From contig NZ_RCCE01000003.1 in NCBI RefSeq assembly GCF_003663885.1, forward strand, positions 231,001 through 295,000: 64,000 bases of DNA, given 5' to 3'. The translations under genes were made by a program, and so were the position numbers. Positions 1 through 8,843 of this stretch are shown here, one piece after another. Under the pieces are notes generated by a model, which saw only the letters and a list, made by a program, of their open reading frames with translations, made no database searches and was not told where the DNA came from. Source of the stretch: Litoreibacter meonggei. GTDB taxonomy: Bacteria; Pseudomonadota; Alphaproteobacteria; Rhodobacterales; Rhodobacteraceae. Position 1 is the first letter of the stretch, and each line of letters starts with the position of its first letter.

Positions 1-623
1 GTGACGACGTTAACAGATCCTTTCGGGTAGCCGACTTCCTCGGCCAATGCCCCCCACGCCAATCCGCTATAGGGCGTCGCGGTCGCTGGTTTGGCTACCA
101 CCGTGCAGCCGACGGCCAACGCTGGCGCAAGTTTTCGAGCCAACATCGAGGACGGGAAGTTCCAAGGAGTAATCATTCCAACAACGCCAATCGGATGGTT
201 GGTCACCAGAAAGCGGCGGCCGTTAGTCGGGGCAGGCACAATCTCGCCCTTGGCGCGACGCACCTCTTCGGCGAACCAGCGCACATATTGCGCCCCGATG
301 CCAATTTCCCCCATGGCTTCGGCCATTGGTTTGCCCATCTCCACGGTCAGCAACTCGGCCAGCGACTTTTGATTGTCCATCAAGGCGTCGTGTAGTTTCC
401 ATAGCAGGCCAACACGCTCCATCAGACCCATGCCTGCCAGCCCATCAAATGCACCGGAAGCCGCGTCAATCGCGCGGCGCGTCTCGACGTCACCACAAGC
501 AGGTACCGTTCCGATCACTTCGCCAGTCGCGGGGTTCGTCACCTCAATCGTGCCACCACTATCAGCGCCAACCCATTCGCCACCTATGTAGTTGGCTTCT
601 TTCATGTATTTCGAATAGCTCAT
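1..623 (-). CDS. NAD(P)-dependent aldehyde dehydrogenase, GabD-like (3' end outside window)
   Basis: Reading down from an ATG at 621-623 the frame is open to the window edge, so only about 207 N-terminal residues are present. They begin MSYSKYMKEANYIGGEW and contain the NAD-fold signature TPWNFP and a KPA motif, as in succinate-semialdehyde and 2,5-dioxovalerate dehydrogenases. The catalytic Cys and Glu lie outside the window. An AAAGGA ribosome site precedes the start, and the gene follows the epimerase gene by 6 bases, so the two form one operon. The sugar-acid context fits oxidation of an aldehyde intermediate, but the substrate cannot be read from the sequence. Confidence 0.85.
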   Translation of the reverse strand, partial: MSYSKYMKEANYIGGEWVGADSGGTIEVTNPATGEVIGTVPACGDVETRRAIDAASGAFDGLAGMGLMERVGLLWKLHDALMDNQKSLAELLTVEMGKPMAEAMGEIGIGAQYVRWFAEEVRRAKGEIVPAPTNGRRFLVTNHPIGVVGMITPWNFPSSMLARKLAPALAVGCTVVAKPATATPYSGLAWGALAEEVGYPKGSVNVV

Positions 624-629
624 AACGGA

Positions 630-1616
630 TTATCCTTTGGAAAACGCAAATTGCGTGTGTTGTTTGTAGGTCTCTCCGGGGCGCAATATCGCGTTTGGAA
701 AACCCTCGTGGTTGATGGCATCAGGCCAAATCTGAGGCTCCAGCGCGAGGCCCGCATTTGCCCCATAGTGGCGGCCGCCAAGTCCCGTAGGCTTCAATGC
801 CAGCTTGAAGCCGTCATACACCTGAAGCCCCGGCTCCGTCGAGCGCATCTTCATAGCCAAGCCAGACTTTAGCGAGCGTAGCAACCCAATCCGGCGCAGC
901 CCTTGCCGCGTGCCCGACAAGCACAGGTTGTGGTCAATAAATTGATCATCCCGAATGGGACGCTCTTTGCGAAAATCGTAGCGTGTGCCCGTTACATCGC
1001 GGCTTTCACCTGTTGGGATGAACCCGTCGTCAACGACCGTCATCTGATCCGCGTCAACCTGCAAAACGTGGTCATCCGTATTCGCCCCGCCATCTAGATT
1101 CCAATATGTGTGATGGGCGAAGTTGCACAGCGTCGGCGCATCTGTCACGGCCTCGATCTGCAAGTCAAATACACCGCCTTCCAAACAGGCATAGGTGCAC
1201 CGAGCGGTCATATTTCCGGGGTAACCCATCTCGCCATCCGCCAGATCAATTCGCAGCGTTATGCGGTCCTTAGCTACGTCCTCGACCGTCCAATTGCGCT
1301 TGCCGACCCCTGAGGACCCGCCATGCAAGTGGTGTTGCCCGTTGAAGTTTCGGTCGACTTGATAATGATTGCCGTCAATTTCGAACTGCCCGTCGCCGAT
1401 CCGGTTTGCACACCGCCCTGCGATAGCGCCAAAATAAGGACTGTCAGTCAGATACGGCGCGAAATTTTCGAAGCCCAGCACCAATGGCGGCTCGTGGTTC
1501 TCCAACCGCAAGTCCTGCAAAACGGCACCGTAAGACAAGATGTGGGCGATCAGCCCGCCCCCTTCGATGCGGTGTCGTACGACTGCGCTGCCGTCAGGCA
1601 TGTCTCCAAATTTCAA
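630..1616 (-). CDS. galM: aldose 1-epimerase
   Basis: Interconverts alpha and beta anomers of aldohexoses before oxidation or phosphorylation. The product shows family signatures: GRCANRIG in the N-terminal half, FAHHTYWNL with the active-site His, and LEPQIWPDA carrying the catalytic Glu near the C-terminus. I chose a TTG start at 1614-1616 because AGGAG lies 7 bases upstream and the protein then begins just before the conserved KFGD-PDG segment. A GTG at 1661 would add 15 unconserved residues with a poorer ribosome site. It leads an operon with the aldehyde dehydrogenase and is divergent from the dgoK operon. Confidence 0.85.
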   Translation of the reverse strand: MKFGDMPDGSAVVRHRIEGGGLIAHILSYGAVLQDLRLENHEPPLVLGFENFAPYLTDSPYFGAIAGRCANRIGDGQFEIDGNHYQVDRNFNGQHHLHGGSSGVGKRNWTVEDVAKDRITLRIDLADGEMGYPGNMTARCTYACLEGGVFDLQIEAVTDAPTLCNFAHHTYWNLDGGANTDDHVLQVDADQMTVVDDGFIPTGESRDVTGTRYDFRKERPIRDDQFIDHNLCLSGTRQGLRRIGLLRSLKSGLAMKMRSTEPGLQVYDGFKLALKPTGLGGRHYGANAGLALEPQIWPDAINHEGFPNAILRPGETYKQHTQFAFSKG

Positions 1617-1815
1617 GGGTCTGCTCCTCTCAGGTTGACGTTCGCAGGCGCGCTTCGTCACTCACCCACCAAACCTGACCAGCTACCTCCCTGCAAGGAC
1701 AGTTCCGACTTTGGACTCATCAAATTGAACTATTCCGGCCCAAGCATTGTTAATTTTTATAACTTCCGTGCCTCGGGGGCTTGGTCACAGGTGGTAGTGT
1801 GATAGTAACCGACAA

Positions 1816-2721
1816 ATGCAAAATGAACTTACATATCCCGACTGGATTGCAGTCGACTGGGGCACCTCGAATCTACGGGTTTGGGCCATGACTGCGGACG
1901 GTGAAGTGCTTGCCCAGAACGGGTCAGATCAAGGCATGTCTGGCCTTTTGCCTGACGAGTTCGAGGTCACGCTGCTCTCTCACATTGCTCCGTGGCTGGG
2001 GAACGATCATATTCCTGTCGTCGCCTGCGGAATGGTCGGGGCGCGCCAAGGATGGGACGAAGCCCCCTACCGCGCAGTGCCGACAACACCGCTTGGGGGG
2101 CTGCACACCGTCGCCTGCCGGGACAGCCGTATTTCTATGCATATCCTTCCGGGGCTAAAGCAAGAACGCTCTGCAGATGTCATGCGGGGCGAAGAAACTC
2201 AGATCGCGGGCTTCCTGGCGGACAACCCCGACTTCGATGGCATCTTATGCCTCCCCGGCACGCACACGAAATGGGCACATATCAGCGCGGGCGAAGTCGT
2301 ATCCTTCCAGACCTTCATGACCGGAGAGCTTTTCGATCTTCTAAGCCGCGAGTCCGTCCTTCGTCACTCCATCGGCGAGGGCAAGGCAATAGATCAAGAG
2401 GCCTTCGCGGGTGCCATTGCCGATACCATCAGCCGCCCCGAGGCCGTCGCCACCCAGTTGTTCAAAATTCGCGCAGTAGATTTGCTGCACGGTGCTGATG
2501 CGTCGGTGTCGCGCGCGCGCTTGTCTGGGCTCTTGTTGGGGTTGGAATTGGCGGCCGCACGGCCGTATTGGCTGGGCCAGTCCGTCGCTTTGATTGGGGC
2601 TTCCGCATTGAATGCGCTTTATGAAAAGGCGCTTTTGGCCCAAGGAGTTACCCCCTCTGTGCATGACGTGGATACAACGACGCTCAAAGGGCTGTTCGCA
2701 GCCTATAAGGACCATGTTTAA
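1816..2721 (+). CDS. dgoK: 2-dehydro-3-deoxygalactonokinase
   Basis: About 301 residues of the DgoK family of ASKHA sugar kinases, phosphorylating 2-keto-3-deoxygalactonate in the oxidative (De Ley-Doudoroff) galactose route. The N-terminal phosphate-binding motif VDWGTSNLRVW (about residues 13-23), CGMVGARQGW and LPGTHTKWA are diagnostic. Length is normal for the family. Its stop overlaps the ATG of the SMP-30 gene by one base (TAATG), so the two are translationally coupled. The aldolase DgoA, which would complete the pathway, is not in the window. The 154 bases upstream separate it from the divergent galM operon and should hold both promoters. Confidence 0.88.
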   Translation: MQNELTYPDWIAVDWGTSNLRVWAMTADGEVLAQNGSDQGMSGLLPDEFEVTLLSHIAPWLGNDHIPVVACGMVGARQGWDEAPYRAVPTTPLGGLHTVACRDSRISMHILPGLKQERSADVMRGEETQIAGFLADNPDFDGILCLPGTHTKWAHISAGEVVSFQTFMTGELFDLLSRESVLRHSIGEGKAIDQEAFAGAIADTISRPEAVATQLFKIRAVDLLHGADASVSRARLSGLLLGLELAAARPYWLGQSVALIGASALNALYEKALLAQGVTPSVHDVDTTTLKGLFAAYKDHV

Positions 2722-3572
2722 TGGGTGCAAAGGTCTACGATCAACGCGCCTGTATTCTGGGTGAAGGCGCTTTTTGGCACCCTGAGCTCAAGAAACTGTT
2801 CTGGTGCGATATTATAGGCCGCCGTTTGTTGTGTGATGATGGTTCCGAATGGATGTTTGACGAACATATCTCGGCTGTCGGTTGGATAAGCGAAGCCTTG
2901 CTTATGATCGCCAGCGAGACGGCGCTGTTCACCTTCGATCTTGGCACGCATGTTCAGACAAAGCTCTGTGACTTAGAGGCCGACAACCCGGCCACCCGTT
3001 CAAATGACGGCCGCGCCGACCCGCATGGTGGGTTCTGGATTGGCACGATGGGCAAGCAGGCAGAACTGGAAGCTGGTGCAATCTATCGCTTCTTCAAGGG
3101 AGAGCTTCGCCGTCTTTTTGCCCCGATAACAATCTCAAACGCGATCTGCTTCTCGCCCGACGGCAGCGTCGCATATTTCACCGACACCTATTACTCCCGC
3201 GTGATGCGTGTCGCGCTAGACCCCGATGGCTGGCCGCGTACTGCACCTCAGCTTTTCTTGGATCTTAGCAAGGAAGGCCTGAACCCCGACGGGGCCGTGA
3301 CTACTGCCAACGGTGATATTCTTATCGCGCTGTGGGGGGCCGGTCGTGTTGCCCGATACGATAGATATGGCAAATCCAAGGGTAGTTTCGACATGCCAAC
3401 CGATCACATTACCTGCCCCGCCGTGGGAGGCGCTGATATGTCGACATTATTTGCTACGTCGGCTCAACAAGGTCTGTCCTCGGCAAAACGTCTTGCCCAG
3501 CCCGACGCAGGGAAGACCTTTGCTGTCGAGACAGGCCTAAGCGGAATTCCTGCGCCACAGGTCATCTTGTAG
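2721..3572 (+). CDS. SMP-30/gluconolactonase family protein
   Basis: A 283-residue six-bladed beta-propeller of the SMP-30/gluconolactonase family, which hydrolyses sugar lactones with a divalent metal. LGEGAFW near residues 13-19 supplies the first metal-ligand Glu, SNDGRADPHGGFWIGTMG the central Asn and Asp region, and NPDGAV the last blade ligands. No signal peptide is seen, so it should be cytoplasmic. Directly downstream of dgoK, it most likely opens a galactono- or similar lactone to the aldonic acid that precedes the keto-deoxy intermediate. That substrate is inferred from the neighbourhood. Confidence 0.85.
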   Translation: MGAKVYDQRACILGEGAFWHPELKKLFWCDIIGRRLLCDDGSEWMFDEHISAVGWISEALLMIASETALFTFDLGTHVQTKLCDLEADNPATRSNDGRADPHGGFWIGTMGKQAELEAGAIYRFFKGELRRLFAPITISNAICFSPDGSVAYFTDTYYSRVMRVALDPDGWPRTAPQLFLDLSKEGLNPDGAVTTANGDILIALWGAGRVARYDRYGKSKGSFDMPTDHITCPAVGGADMSTLFATSAQQGLSSAKRLAQPDAGKTFAVETGLSGIPAPQVIL

Positions 3573-3589
3573 AGACCGTTCAGCCAAAC

Positions 3590-3622
3590 AAAAACCCGCG
3601 GAGGCTTCGAAGCATCCGCGGG
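3590..3622 (-). terminator. Rho-independent terminator downstream of the CAU tRNA
   Basis: On the minus strand an 8-bp GC stem (CCCGCGGA with TCCGCGGG), extended by an internal GCTTCGAAGC palindrome, is followed by five T residues. It lies 8 bases beyond the tRNA 3' end. Confidence 0.8.
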
Positions 3623-3629
3623 CTTATTG

Positions 3630-3706
<77 letters not shown>

Positions 3707-3817
3707 GCTGGGCGGGGGATATGAAAACGCGGCGGCGGGGTCAAGCGGGAATCGCTGGTTTTGATCTTGCCATTGCGGCCCCGGCGGGGGAACTTCGCGG
3801 CAAAGACGGAGGACCCC

Positions 3818-5233
3818 ATGACACTGCTGACCCAATTGCGCGACATTGTGGGCGCATCCCACGTGCTGACAGACGCCGACACTAGCAAGTATGACCACGA
3901 CTGGACGGGCAAATATCAGGCGACGCCGATTGCAGTCGTCCGCCCGGCCTCGACCGAAGAGGTCAGCGCGGTTGTCAAAGCCTGCGCTGTTAGCAAGACC
4001 GCAATCGTTCCGGTGTCTGGCAACACTTCGTTGGCGGGTGGCACCTACGGCAAAGACGCTGTGATGATCTCGATGGAGCGGATGAACGACATCCGCGAAA
4101 TCCGACCCGACGCCCGTATCGCAATAGTCGGTGCAGGCGTGGTGCTGTCCTCAATTCACGACGCTGCTGACAAACATGGTCTGGTCTTTCCGCTGACGTT
4201 TGGGGCGAAAGGCTCGGCTATGATTGGAGGTGCGCTCAGCACCAATGCGGGCGGCTCCAACGTCGTGCGCTATGGCTCGACCCGTGGGTTGTGCCTTGGA
4301 TTGGAGGTCGTGCTACCTGACGGGCAAATCATGAACCTGATGAGCGAGTTGCACAAAGACAACTCCGGCTATGACCTGAAAAACCTTATGATTGGTGCCG
4401 AAGGCACGCTGGGCCTGATAACCTCCGCCGTGGTCAAGCTGTTCCCTAAGCCGCGCGCCTACGCAACGGCGATGGTGGCCGTCCCGGCCCTGCCCGATGC
4501 CCTTACGCTTCTGAACGATCTGCAAGCTGCCACTGGCGGGTTGGTCGAGGCGTTCGAATACATGGATGCGCTTTATATCTCGGACCATTTGACGATGTTC
4601 CCGAAAGCCCGTTCGCCTTTCGAGGACAAACACGACATTAACATTATGGTCGAGGTGGGCGCCACCGCCCCTAATCTGACTGACCTGCTGCCAAATGGCA
4701 CGATCCCCCTGACCACACTGCTAGAAGACACCTTGGCCCAGATGATGGAAGATGGCCGCGTGTCAGATGCCGTGGTCGCGCAAAACGACGCCCAACGGCG
4801 CGAGATGTGGGAACGGCGTGAAGCAGCGGGTGAGGTGATGCTGATCCGCAAATTGATGATCAACAACGATATCTGCGTGCCCGTCGACAAGGTGGCAAGC
4901 TTCTTTGAACGTATCGACGCGAGATTGGCCGATCTTGATCCCGAAGCCTTACACACATCCGTCAGTCACCTTGGGGATGGCAACATTCACTTCTTGCTCT
5001 TCCCCACCAGGAATGACGCTCAACATGTGGATGTACTTACCGAAGCGGTGGAGGACGTGGTCTTGTCCCTCGGCGGCAGCTTCTCTGCGGAGCATGGGAT
5101 AGGGTTGACTAAGAAACCCTCAATGGCGCGGCGCAAGGACAAGGTGGCATTGGCGGTCATGCGCGCGGTGAAGGCTGCGATTGATCCCGACAACATCATG
5201 AACCCCGGGAAAGTGTTGCCTCAGACCAACTGA
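3818..5233 (+). CDS. FAD-linked oxidase, GlcD/D-lactate dehydrogenase type
   Basis: A 471-residue flavoprotein of the VAO/PCMH family that oxidises 2-hydroxy acids such as D-lactate, glycolate or D-2-hydroxyglutarate. The N-terminal FAD domain shows VPVSGNTSLAGG and GGALSTNAGGSN. The C-terminal domain carries the metal-binding SHLGDGNIHF and FSAEHGIGLTKK. I placed the start at the ATG at 3818 because GGAGG lies at 3808-3812; an upstream in-frame ATG at 3761 would add an unconserved Arg-rich stretch. No iron-sulphur GlcF or GlcE partner is adjacent, so it looks like a single-subunit enzyme. The acceptor is unknown. It converges on and overlaps the HAD gene by 13 bases. Confidence 0.85.
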   Translation: MTLLTQLRDIVGASHVLTDADTSKYDHDWTGKYQATPIAVVRPASTEEVSAVVKACAVSKTAIVPVSGNTSLAGGTYGKDAVMISMERMNDIREIRPDARIAIVGAGVVLSSIHDAADKHGLVFPLTFGAKGSAMIGGALSTNAGGSNVVRYGSTRGLCLGLEVVLPDGQIMNLMSELHKDNSGYDLKNLMIGAEGTLGLITSAVVKLFPKPRAYATAMVAVPALPDALTLLNDLQAATGGLVEAFEYMDALYISDHLTMFPKARSPFEDKHDINIMVEVGATAPNLTDLLPNGTIPLTTLLEDTLAQMMEDGRVSDAVVAQNDAQRREMWERREAAGEVMLIRKLMINNDICVPVDKVASFFERIDARLADLDPEALHTSVSHLGDGNIHFLLFPTRNDAQHVDVLTEAVEDVVLSLGGSFSAEHGIGLTKKPSMARRKDKVALAVMRAVKAAIDPDNIMNPGKVLPQTN

Positions 5234-5922
5234 GAAACCAGCGCCTCCAACTCGCTCAAATCCTGCATCACCCGAAATCTTGGGTGATGCACAGGCGCCT
5301 CCGCCCGCTCCATTTCCCACTCAAATTTCGACGGGACATGTATACCCCAACCGCCAGCCTCAATTGCTGGCACGACGTCGGACTTCATCGAGTTGCCTAC
5401 CATGATGGCACGGTCCGGCCCGTGCCCGTGGCGCATAAACGCTCGGATATAGGTTTCAGGGGTCTTGTCTGCCACGATCTCGACGGCATCGAACATCTCA
5501 CCCAAGCCCGATTGTGCGAGCTTGCGTTCCTGATCCAGCAAATCGCCTTTGGTAATCAGCACAAGGCGGAAATCACGCCCTAACGCCTCTACTGCGTCGC
5601 TGGCGTGGGGTAACAGGTGGATCGGATGGCTCAGCATCTCCTGGCCTGCTTCTATAATTTTCTGAATAACCTCCGCGGGCACCTGTTGATCCGTTACCTC
5701 AATGGCGGTCTCGATCATCGACAGCATGAAGCCTTTAATTCCAAAGCCATACTGCCCAAGGTTTTTGCGCTCGGATTGCAGCAAGCGCTCTGCAAGTTGG
5801 TCGGGATCGGCATAGTCGCGGAGCAGGTCGTAAAAGAGACCTTGAGTCAGGCGGAAGAACTCCTCATTCTGCCACAGTGTGTCGTCGGCATCGAAGCCGA
5901 TAGTCGTGATCTTGTGAACCAT
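5221..5922 (-). CDS. HAD family hydrolase
   Basis: A 233-residue haloacid dehalogenase-type phosphatase. The nucleophile motif is FDADDTLW with Asp at about residues 11 and 13, the Thr/Ser motif II lies around LVLITKGD, and the metal-binding motif MVGNSMKSDV is followed by EAGGWGIHVP. The helical cap between residues 20 and 90 marks it as a class I (YjjG/phosphoglycolate-like) member. The substrate cannot be assigned. It is convergent with the FAD oxidase, sharing 13 bases, and divergent from clpS across about 90 bases. Confidence 0.8.
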   Translation of the reverse strand: MVHKITTIGFDADDTLWQNEEFFRLTQGLFYDLLRDYADPDQLAERLLQSERKNLGQYGFGIKGFMLSMIETAIEVTDQQVPAEVIQKIIEAGQEMLSHPIHLLPHASDAVEALGRDFRLVLITKGDLLDQERKLAQSGLGEMFDAVEIVADKTPETYIRAFMRHGHGPDRAIMVGNSMKSDVVPAIEAGGWGIHVPSKFEWEMERAEAPVHHPRFRVMQDLSELEALVSQLV

Positions 5923-6013
5923 TTAGCGCGATGCCCCCTTTTCTGGACTCCTGACACGCTTATATAGTAGGCCTCGCCAACCGAAAGCCTGCCGCTGCAA
6001 GGGAAAGCCAAAA

Positions 6014-6355
6014 GTGACCCCGTTTGAGATCACCATGTCTGACAAAGATGATGACGCCGAGGGCGATACCTCCGTTGTTACCAAGACCAAACCAAAGACG
6101 AAGCGGCCACCGCTATATAAGGTGATGCTGCTCAACGACGATTATACTCCTATGGAATTTGTCGTACTGGTGTTGGAGAAATTCTTTGGCCTCAACCACG
6201 CGCAATCGGTCGAGATCATGCTGACGGTCCACAAAAAGGGGTTGGCCGTGGTCGGCGTATTCGCGTTTGAAATTGCGGAAACCAAAGTTGCTCAGGTCAT
6301 GGAATCGGCACGCCGAAATCAGCATCCACTGCAGTGCACGATGGAGAAGGAGTAG
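6014..6355 (+). CDS. clpS: ATP-dependent Clp protease adaptor ClpS
   Basis: Cytoplasmic adaptor that delivers N-degron substrates to the ClpAP protease. The core from residue 35 onward is highly typical: [17 protein letters not shown] contains the NDD/PMEFV elements of the substrate pocket, followed by MLTVHKKG and the ending [10 protein letters not shown]. The acidic, low-complexity N-terminal tail precedes it. The listed GTG at 6014 has an AGGGAAAG upstream; an internal ATG at 6035 giving MSDKDDD is equally plausible. clpA, a frequent partner, is not next to it here. Confidence 0.93.
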   Translation: MTPFEITMSDKDDDAEGDTSVVTKTKPKTKRPPLYKVMLLNDDYTPMEFVVLVLEKFFGLNHAQSVEIMLTVHKKGLAVVGVFAFEIAETKVAQVMESARRNQHPLQCTMEKE

Positions 6356-6376
6356 GCTCGCGCCTGCCGGACCCTT

Positions 6377-7387
6377 ATGACAGAAACCCGTTTTTCCTTG
6401 GCTTTAGACCAAGACCTCTTGAGCCTGCCTGAAGGTGACGTCGCCGTACTCAATGCAGCGGGTGATATGGATCTGAGCTTTGCTAGCGCAGACCAGCTAC
6501 ACCTGAACCAAAGCTTCTACCCAGATCACAAAGCTCTCGCCTCGCGCGGCTTCAACGTCACCGTAAACGCGCCCGCGTCGGTCGCGGCCAGCCTTGTAAT
6601 GTGCCACCGTTCCAAACCCGCCACCTTTGACTTGCTCGCTCGCGCGGTGGAACAAACAACCGTGGGCGGTATCGTCGCGGTTGAAGGCGCCAAAACCGAT
6701 GGCGTGGAATCTGTGCTTAAGGCCGTGCGCGCGCGGTTCGACGGCGTGGAAGTCTACTCCAAGGCGCATGGCAAGCTTTTCTGGTTTGCCCGCCCGGACG
6801 CGTTGCCTGATCTGTCCGACTGGAAGGCTAAACCCATTCTCCTTGAGGGCGGGTTCACCACCTATCCCGGCGTGTTCTCGTCTGATGGCGTGGACAAAGG
6901 TTCTGCCATGCTCGCCCAGCACCTGCCCGAGTTCAAAGGTCCGGTCGCCGATCTTGGTGCCGGCTGGGGATATCTGGCACGTAAGATTCTGACCTCTGAC
7001 GGTGTCAAATCGCTTGATCTGATTGAGGCCGACTACCACGCTCTAGAAGCCGCAAAGCTCAACATCACCGATCCGCGCGCAGCGTTCCATTGGGGCGATG
7101 TAACCTACCATGTAGGCAGCAACTATGCGGTCGTCGTCTCGAACCCACCGTTCCACCTTGGCCGCAAACCCACGCCGGAGCTTGGGCAAATGTTCATCCG
7201 CCGCGCTGCTGATATGTTGATGCCCAAGGGACAATTCTGGATGGTTGCCAATCGCAACCTCCCCTACGAGCAAACCCTGAACGAACGTTTCGGGCAGGTC
7301 GACACCATCGCCCAAACCGCAGGCTTCAAGGTGATCTGCGCGCGCCGCCCATTGTCGGTATCGCAAAGCGCTCGCGCTAGACGCTGA
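6377..7387 (+). CDS. class I SAM-dependent methyltransferase, RsmC-like (16S rRNA G1207)
   Basis: A 336-residue protein with the two-domain layout of RsmC. A degenerate N-terminal methyltransferase-like half (1-155) is followed by an active C-terminal half with the SAM motif DLGAGWGYL at about 192-200 and the N2-guanine methyltransferase motif NPPF at 256-259. RsmC makes m2G1207 in the 30S subunit, and the exact target here is inferred from family membership. The gene starts 21 bases after clpS, suggesting co-transcription. Confidence 0.82.
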   Translation: MTETRFSLALDQDLLSLPEGDVAVLNAAGDMDLSFASADQLHLNQSFYPDHKALASRGFNVTVNAPASVAASLVMCHRSKPATFDLLARAVEQTTVGGIVAVEGAKTDGVESVLKAVRARFDGVEVYSKAHGKLFWFARPDALPDLSDWKAKPILLEGGFTTYPGVFSSDGVDKGSAMLAQHLPEFKGPVADLGAGWGYLARKILTSDGVKSLDLIEADYHALEAAKLNITDPRAAFHWGDVTYHVGSNYAVVVSNPPFHLGRKPTPELGQMFIRRAADMLMPKGQFWMVANRNLPYEQTLNERFGQVDTIAQTAGFKVICARRPLSVSQSARARR

Positions 7388-7426
7388 ATCCCCCTATTTT
7401 GACCGAATCCAACCGGAGACATTCCC

Positions 7427-8233
7427 ATGTCATTTTCCATCGCTGGTAAAACCGCCATCATCACTGGTGCCGCAAACGGGGTCGGCCTCGCTATTGCCCG
7501 CCACTTCATCGAAGAAGGCGCGAACGTCATGATGGCAGATCGCGACGAACAACATCTGCGCAGCGAGATGGGAGATATCGCAGGCGAAGAAGGCACCGCC
7601 CGCATCTTTTCTTGCGATTTGCGTGAGAAGTTATCTCAGGCCAACCTGCTTTCAGCCACCATCGACGCGTTTGACCGTGTCGACATTTTGGTAAACGCAT
7701 CGCGTCAGGTCCTTCCAACAGACCCGATGGATGACGAAGACGACTCGGTAGAGCAGTTGTTGCAGCAGAACCTCATGTCGGGCTTGCGCCTAAGCCAGTT
7801 GATCGCCAAGCGCATGATCAAGCAGGCCGAGGGCGCTGAGGAAGGCGAGATGGCAGGCTCCATCGTGAACCTATCGTCAATTGCGGCCCGCCGATCCCGA
7901 CCGGGGCTGATGGGCTATTCGATTTCTTGTGCGGCGCTTGACCAAATGACCCGCACAATGGCCATCGCGCTGGCACCCAACCGTATTCGTGTCAACGCCG
8001 TAGCTTTCGGCTCCGTCATGAGCGCTAGTTTGAAAAGTTCACTAAAAGAAACCTCCGATTTGCGCGATGACATTATCGAACACACTCCGCTAGGGCGCAT
8101 CGCCCCCGCCAACGAAGTAGCGGAGGCCGTGCAGTTCCTGTGCTCACCCGGATCAAGCTTCATCACTGGTGAAATCATAACAGTCGACGGTGGTCGTGCA
8201 CTTCTGGATCCGGTCGGAACAGCGGCGCACTAG
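7427..8233 (+). CDS. short-chain dehydrogenase-like protein lacking the catalytic Lys
   Basis: A 268-residue SDR-fold protein. The cofactor motif TGAANGVG (13-20), the Ser of NLSS (about 150) and the active-site Tyr (164) are present. However the YxxxK motif reads YSISC, so the Lys at 168 is Cys (codon TGT). The usual NNAG is VNAS, and the usual P-G after the Rossmann core is FG. These losses suggest weak or no oxidoreductase activity, or an unusual chemistry. It is preceded by a clear GGAG site, lies 39 bases after the rsmC-like gene and overlaps the opposing DUF4453 gene at its stop. Confidence 0.8.
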   Translation: MSFSIAGKTAIITGAANGVGLAIARHFIEEGANVMMADRDEQHLRSEMGDIAGEEGTARIFSCDLREKLSQANLLSATIDAFDRVDILVNASRQVLPTDPMDDEDDSVEQLLQQNLMSGLRLSQLIAKRMIKQAEGAEEGEMAGSIVNLSSIAARRSRPGLMGYSISCAALDQMTRTMAIALAPNRIRVNAVAFGSVMSASLKSSLKETSDLRDDIIEHTPLGRIAPANEVAEAVQFLCSPGSSFITGEIITVDGGRALLDPVGTAAH

Positions 8234-8802
8234 CCAGCGACCGCCTCACATTGCGCCCAGAAATCGTAATTCACCCATCCAAGCAGCGGGCTTTGCGACC
8301 CCGCACCCGCGCTCTTGTAGGATACGAACTGCCAGCCCTCAAACATTGAGTAGTGGGCCAGCCCGATATTGTCGCCTGCAAGGATCAGACCAATTTGAGC
8401 GGTGTTAGTACTGGCCCCTGCGAAAACCACAATGTTAGCTCCTCGATAGTTCAGGCAACCACTTTCCAGCCCGTCATTGACCGCCACGTCCACAAGTTTG
8501 CGGCGCAGGTCCATGCGGTCCAGCTCAAGGTAAGTGGAGTTGGTGTTGATCTTGCACTCCGCCCGCGCTTCCTCCTCGCGAATGGCGGATATGGTTTTGG
8601 CGGCCCCCGCTGGCAAACTGGGAACCGCCTTGGCTGTGCAGTCGCTATTGTCGAAGACGGCTTGCCCCAAAACCGAGGAAAAGCAGTAACCCGCTTGGTT
8701 GAACAAGTGGTTGCGCGACCACCAAAGATCAGGACACGGCTCGTCTGCGAATGCAGGCCAAGGCGGCAACAATGCCAACAAGAGCAGGAAACCGCGTATC
8801 AT
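8230..8802 (-). CDS. secreted DUF4453/YARHG-type protein
   Basis: A 190-residue protein with an N-terminal signal peptide (MIRGFLLLLALLPPWPAFA, likely cleaved before DEP). The mature N-terminus CPDLWWSRNHLFNQAGYCF resembles a YARHG domain, and the remainder matches what I know as DUF4453, with a Cys-rich pattern and a TGYR-like region lost. Expected to be periplasmic. Function is unknown. A GTG four codons upstream (8814) is an alternative start. It converges on the SDR gene with a four-base overlap and lies 41 bases upstream of the cpdB stop on the opposite side, so it could follow its own promoter. Confidence 0.65.
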   Translation of the reverse strand: MIRGFLLLLALLPPWPAFADEPCPDLWWSRNHLFNQAGYCFSSVLGQAVFDNSDCTAKAVPSLPAGAAKTISAIREEEARAECKINTNSTYLELDRMDLRRKLVDVAVNDGLESGCLNYRGANIVVFAGASTNTAQIGLILAGDNIGLAHYSMFEGWQFVSYKSAGAGSQSPLLGWVNYDFWAQCEAVAG

Positions 8803-8843
8803 GGCCCAGAACACTCCCGCCTCTCGTCAGCCACTTCGCGCGC

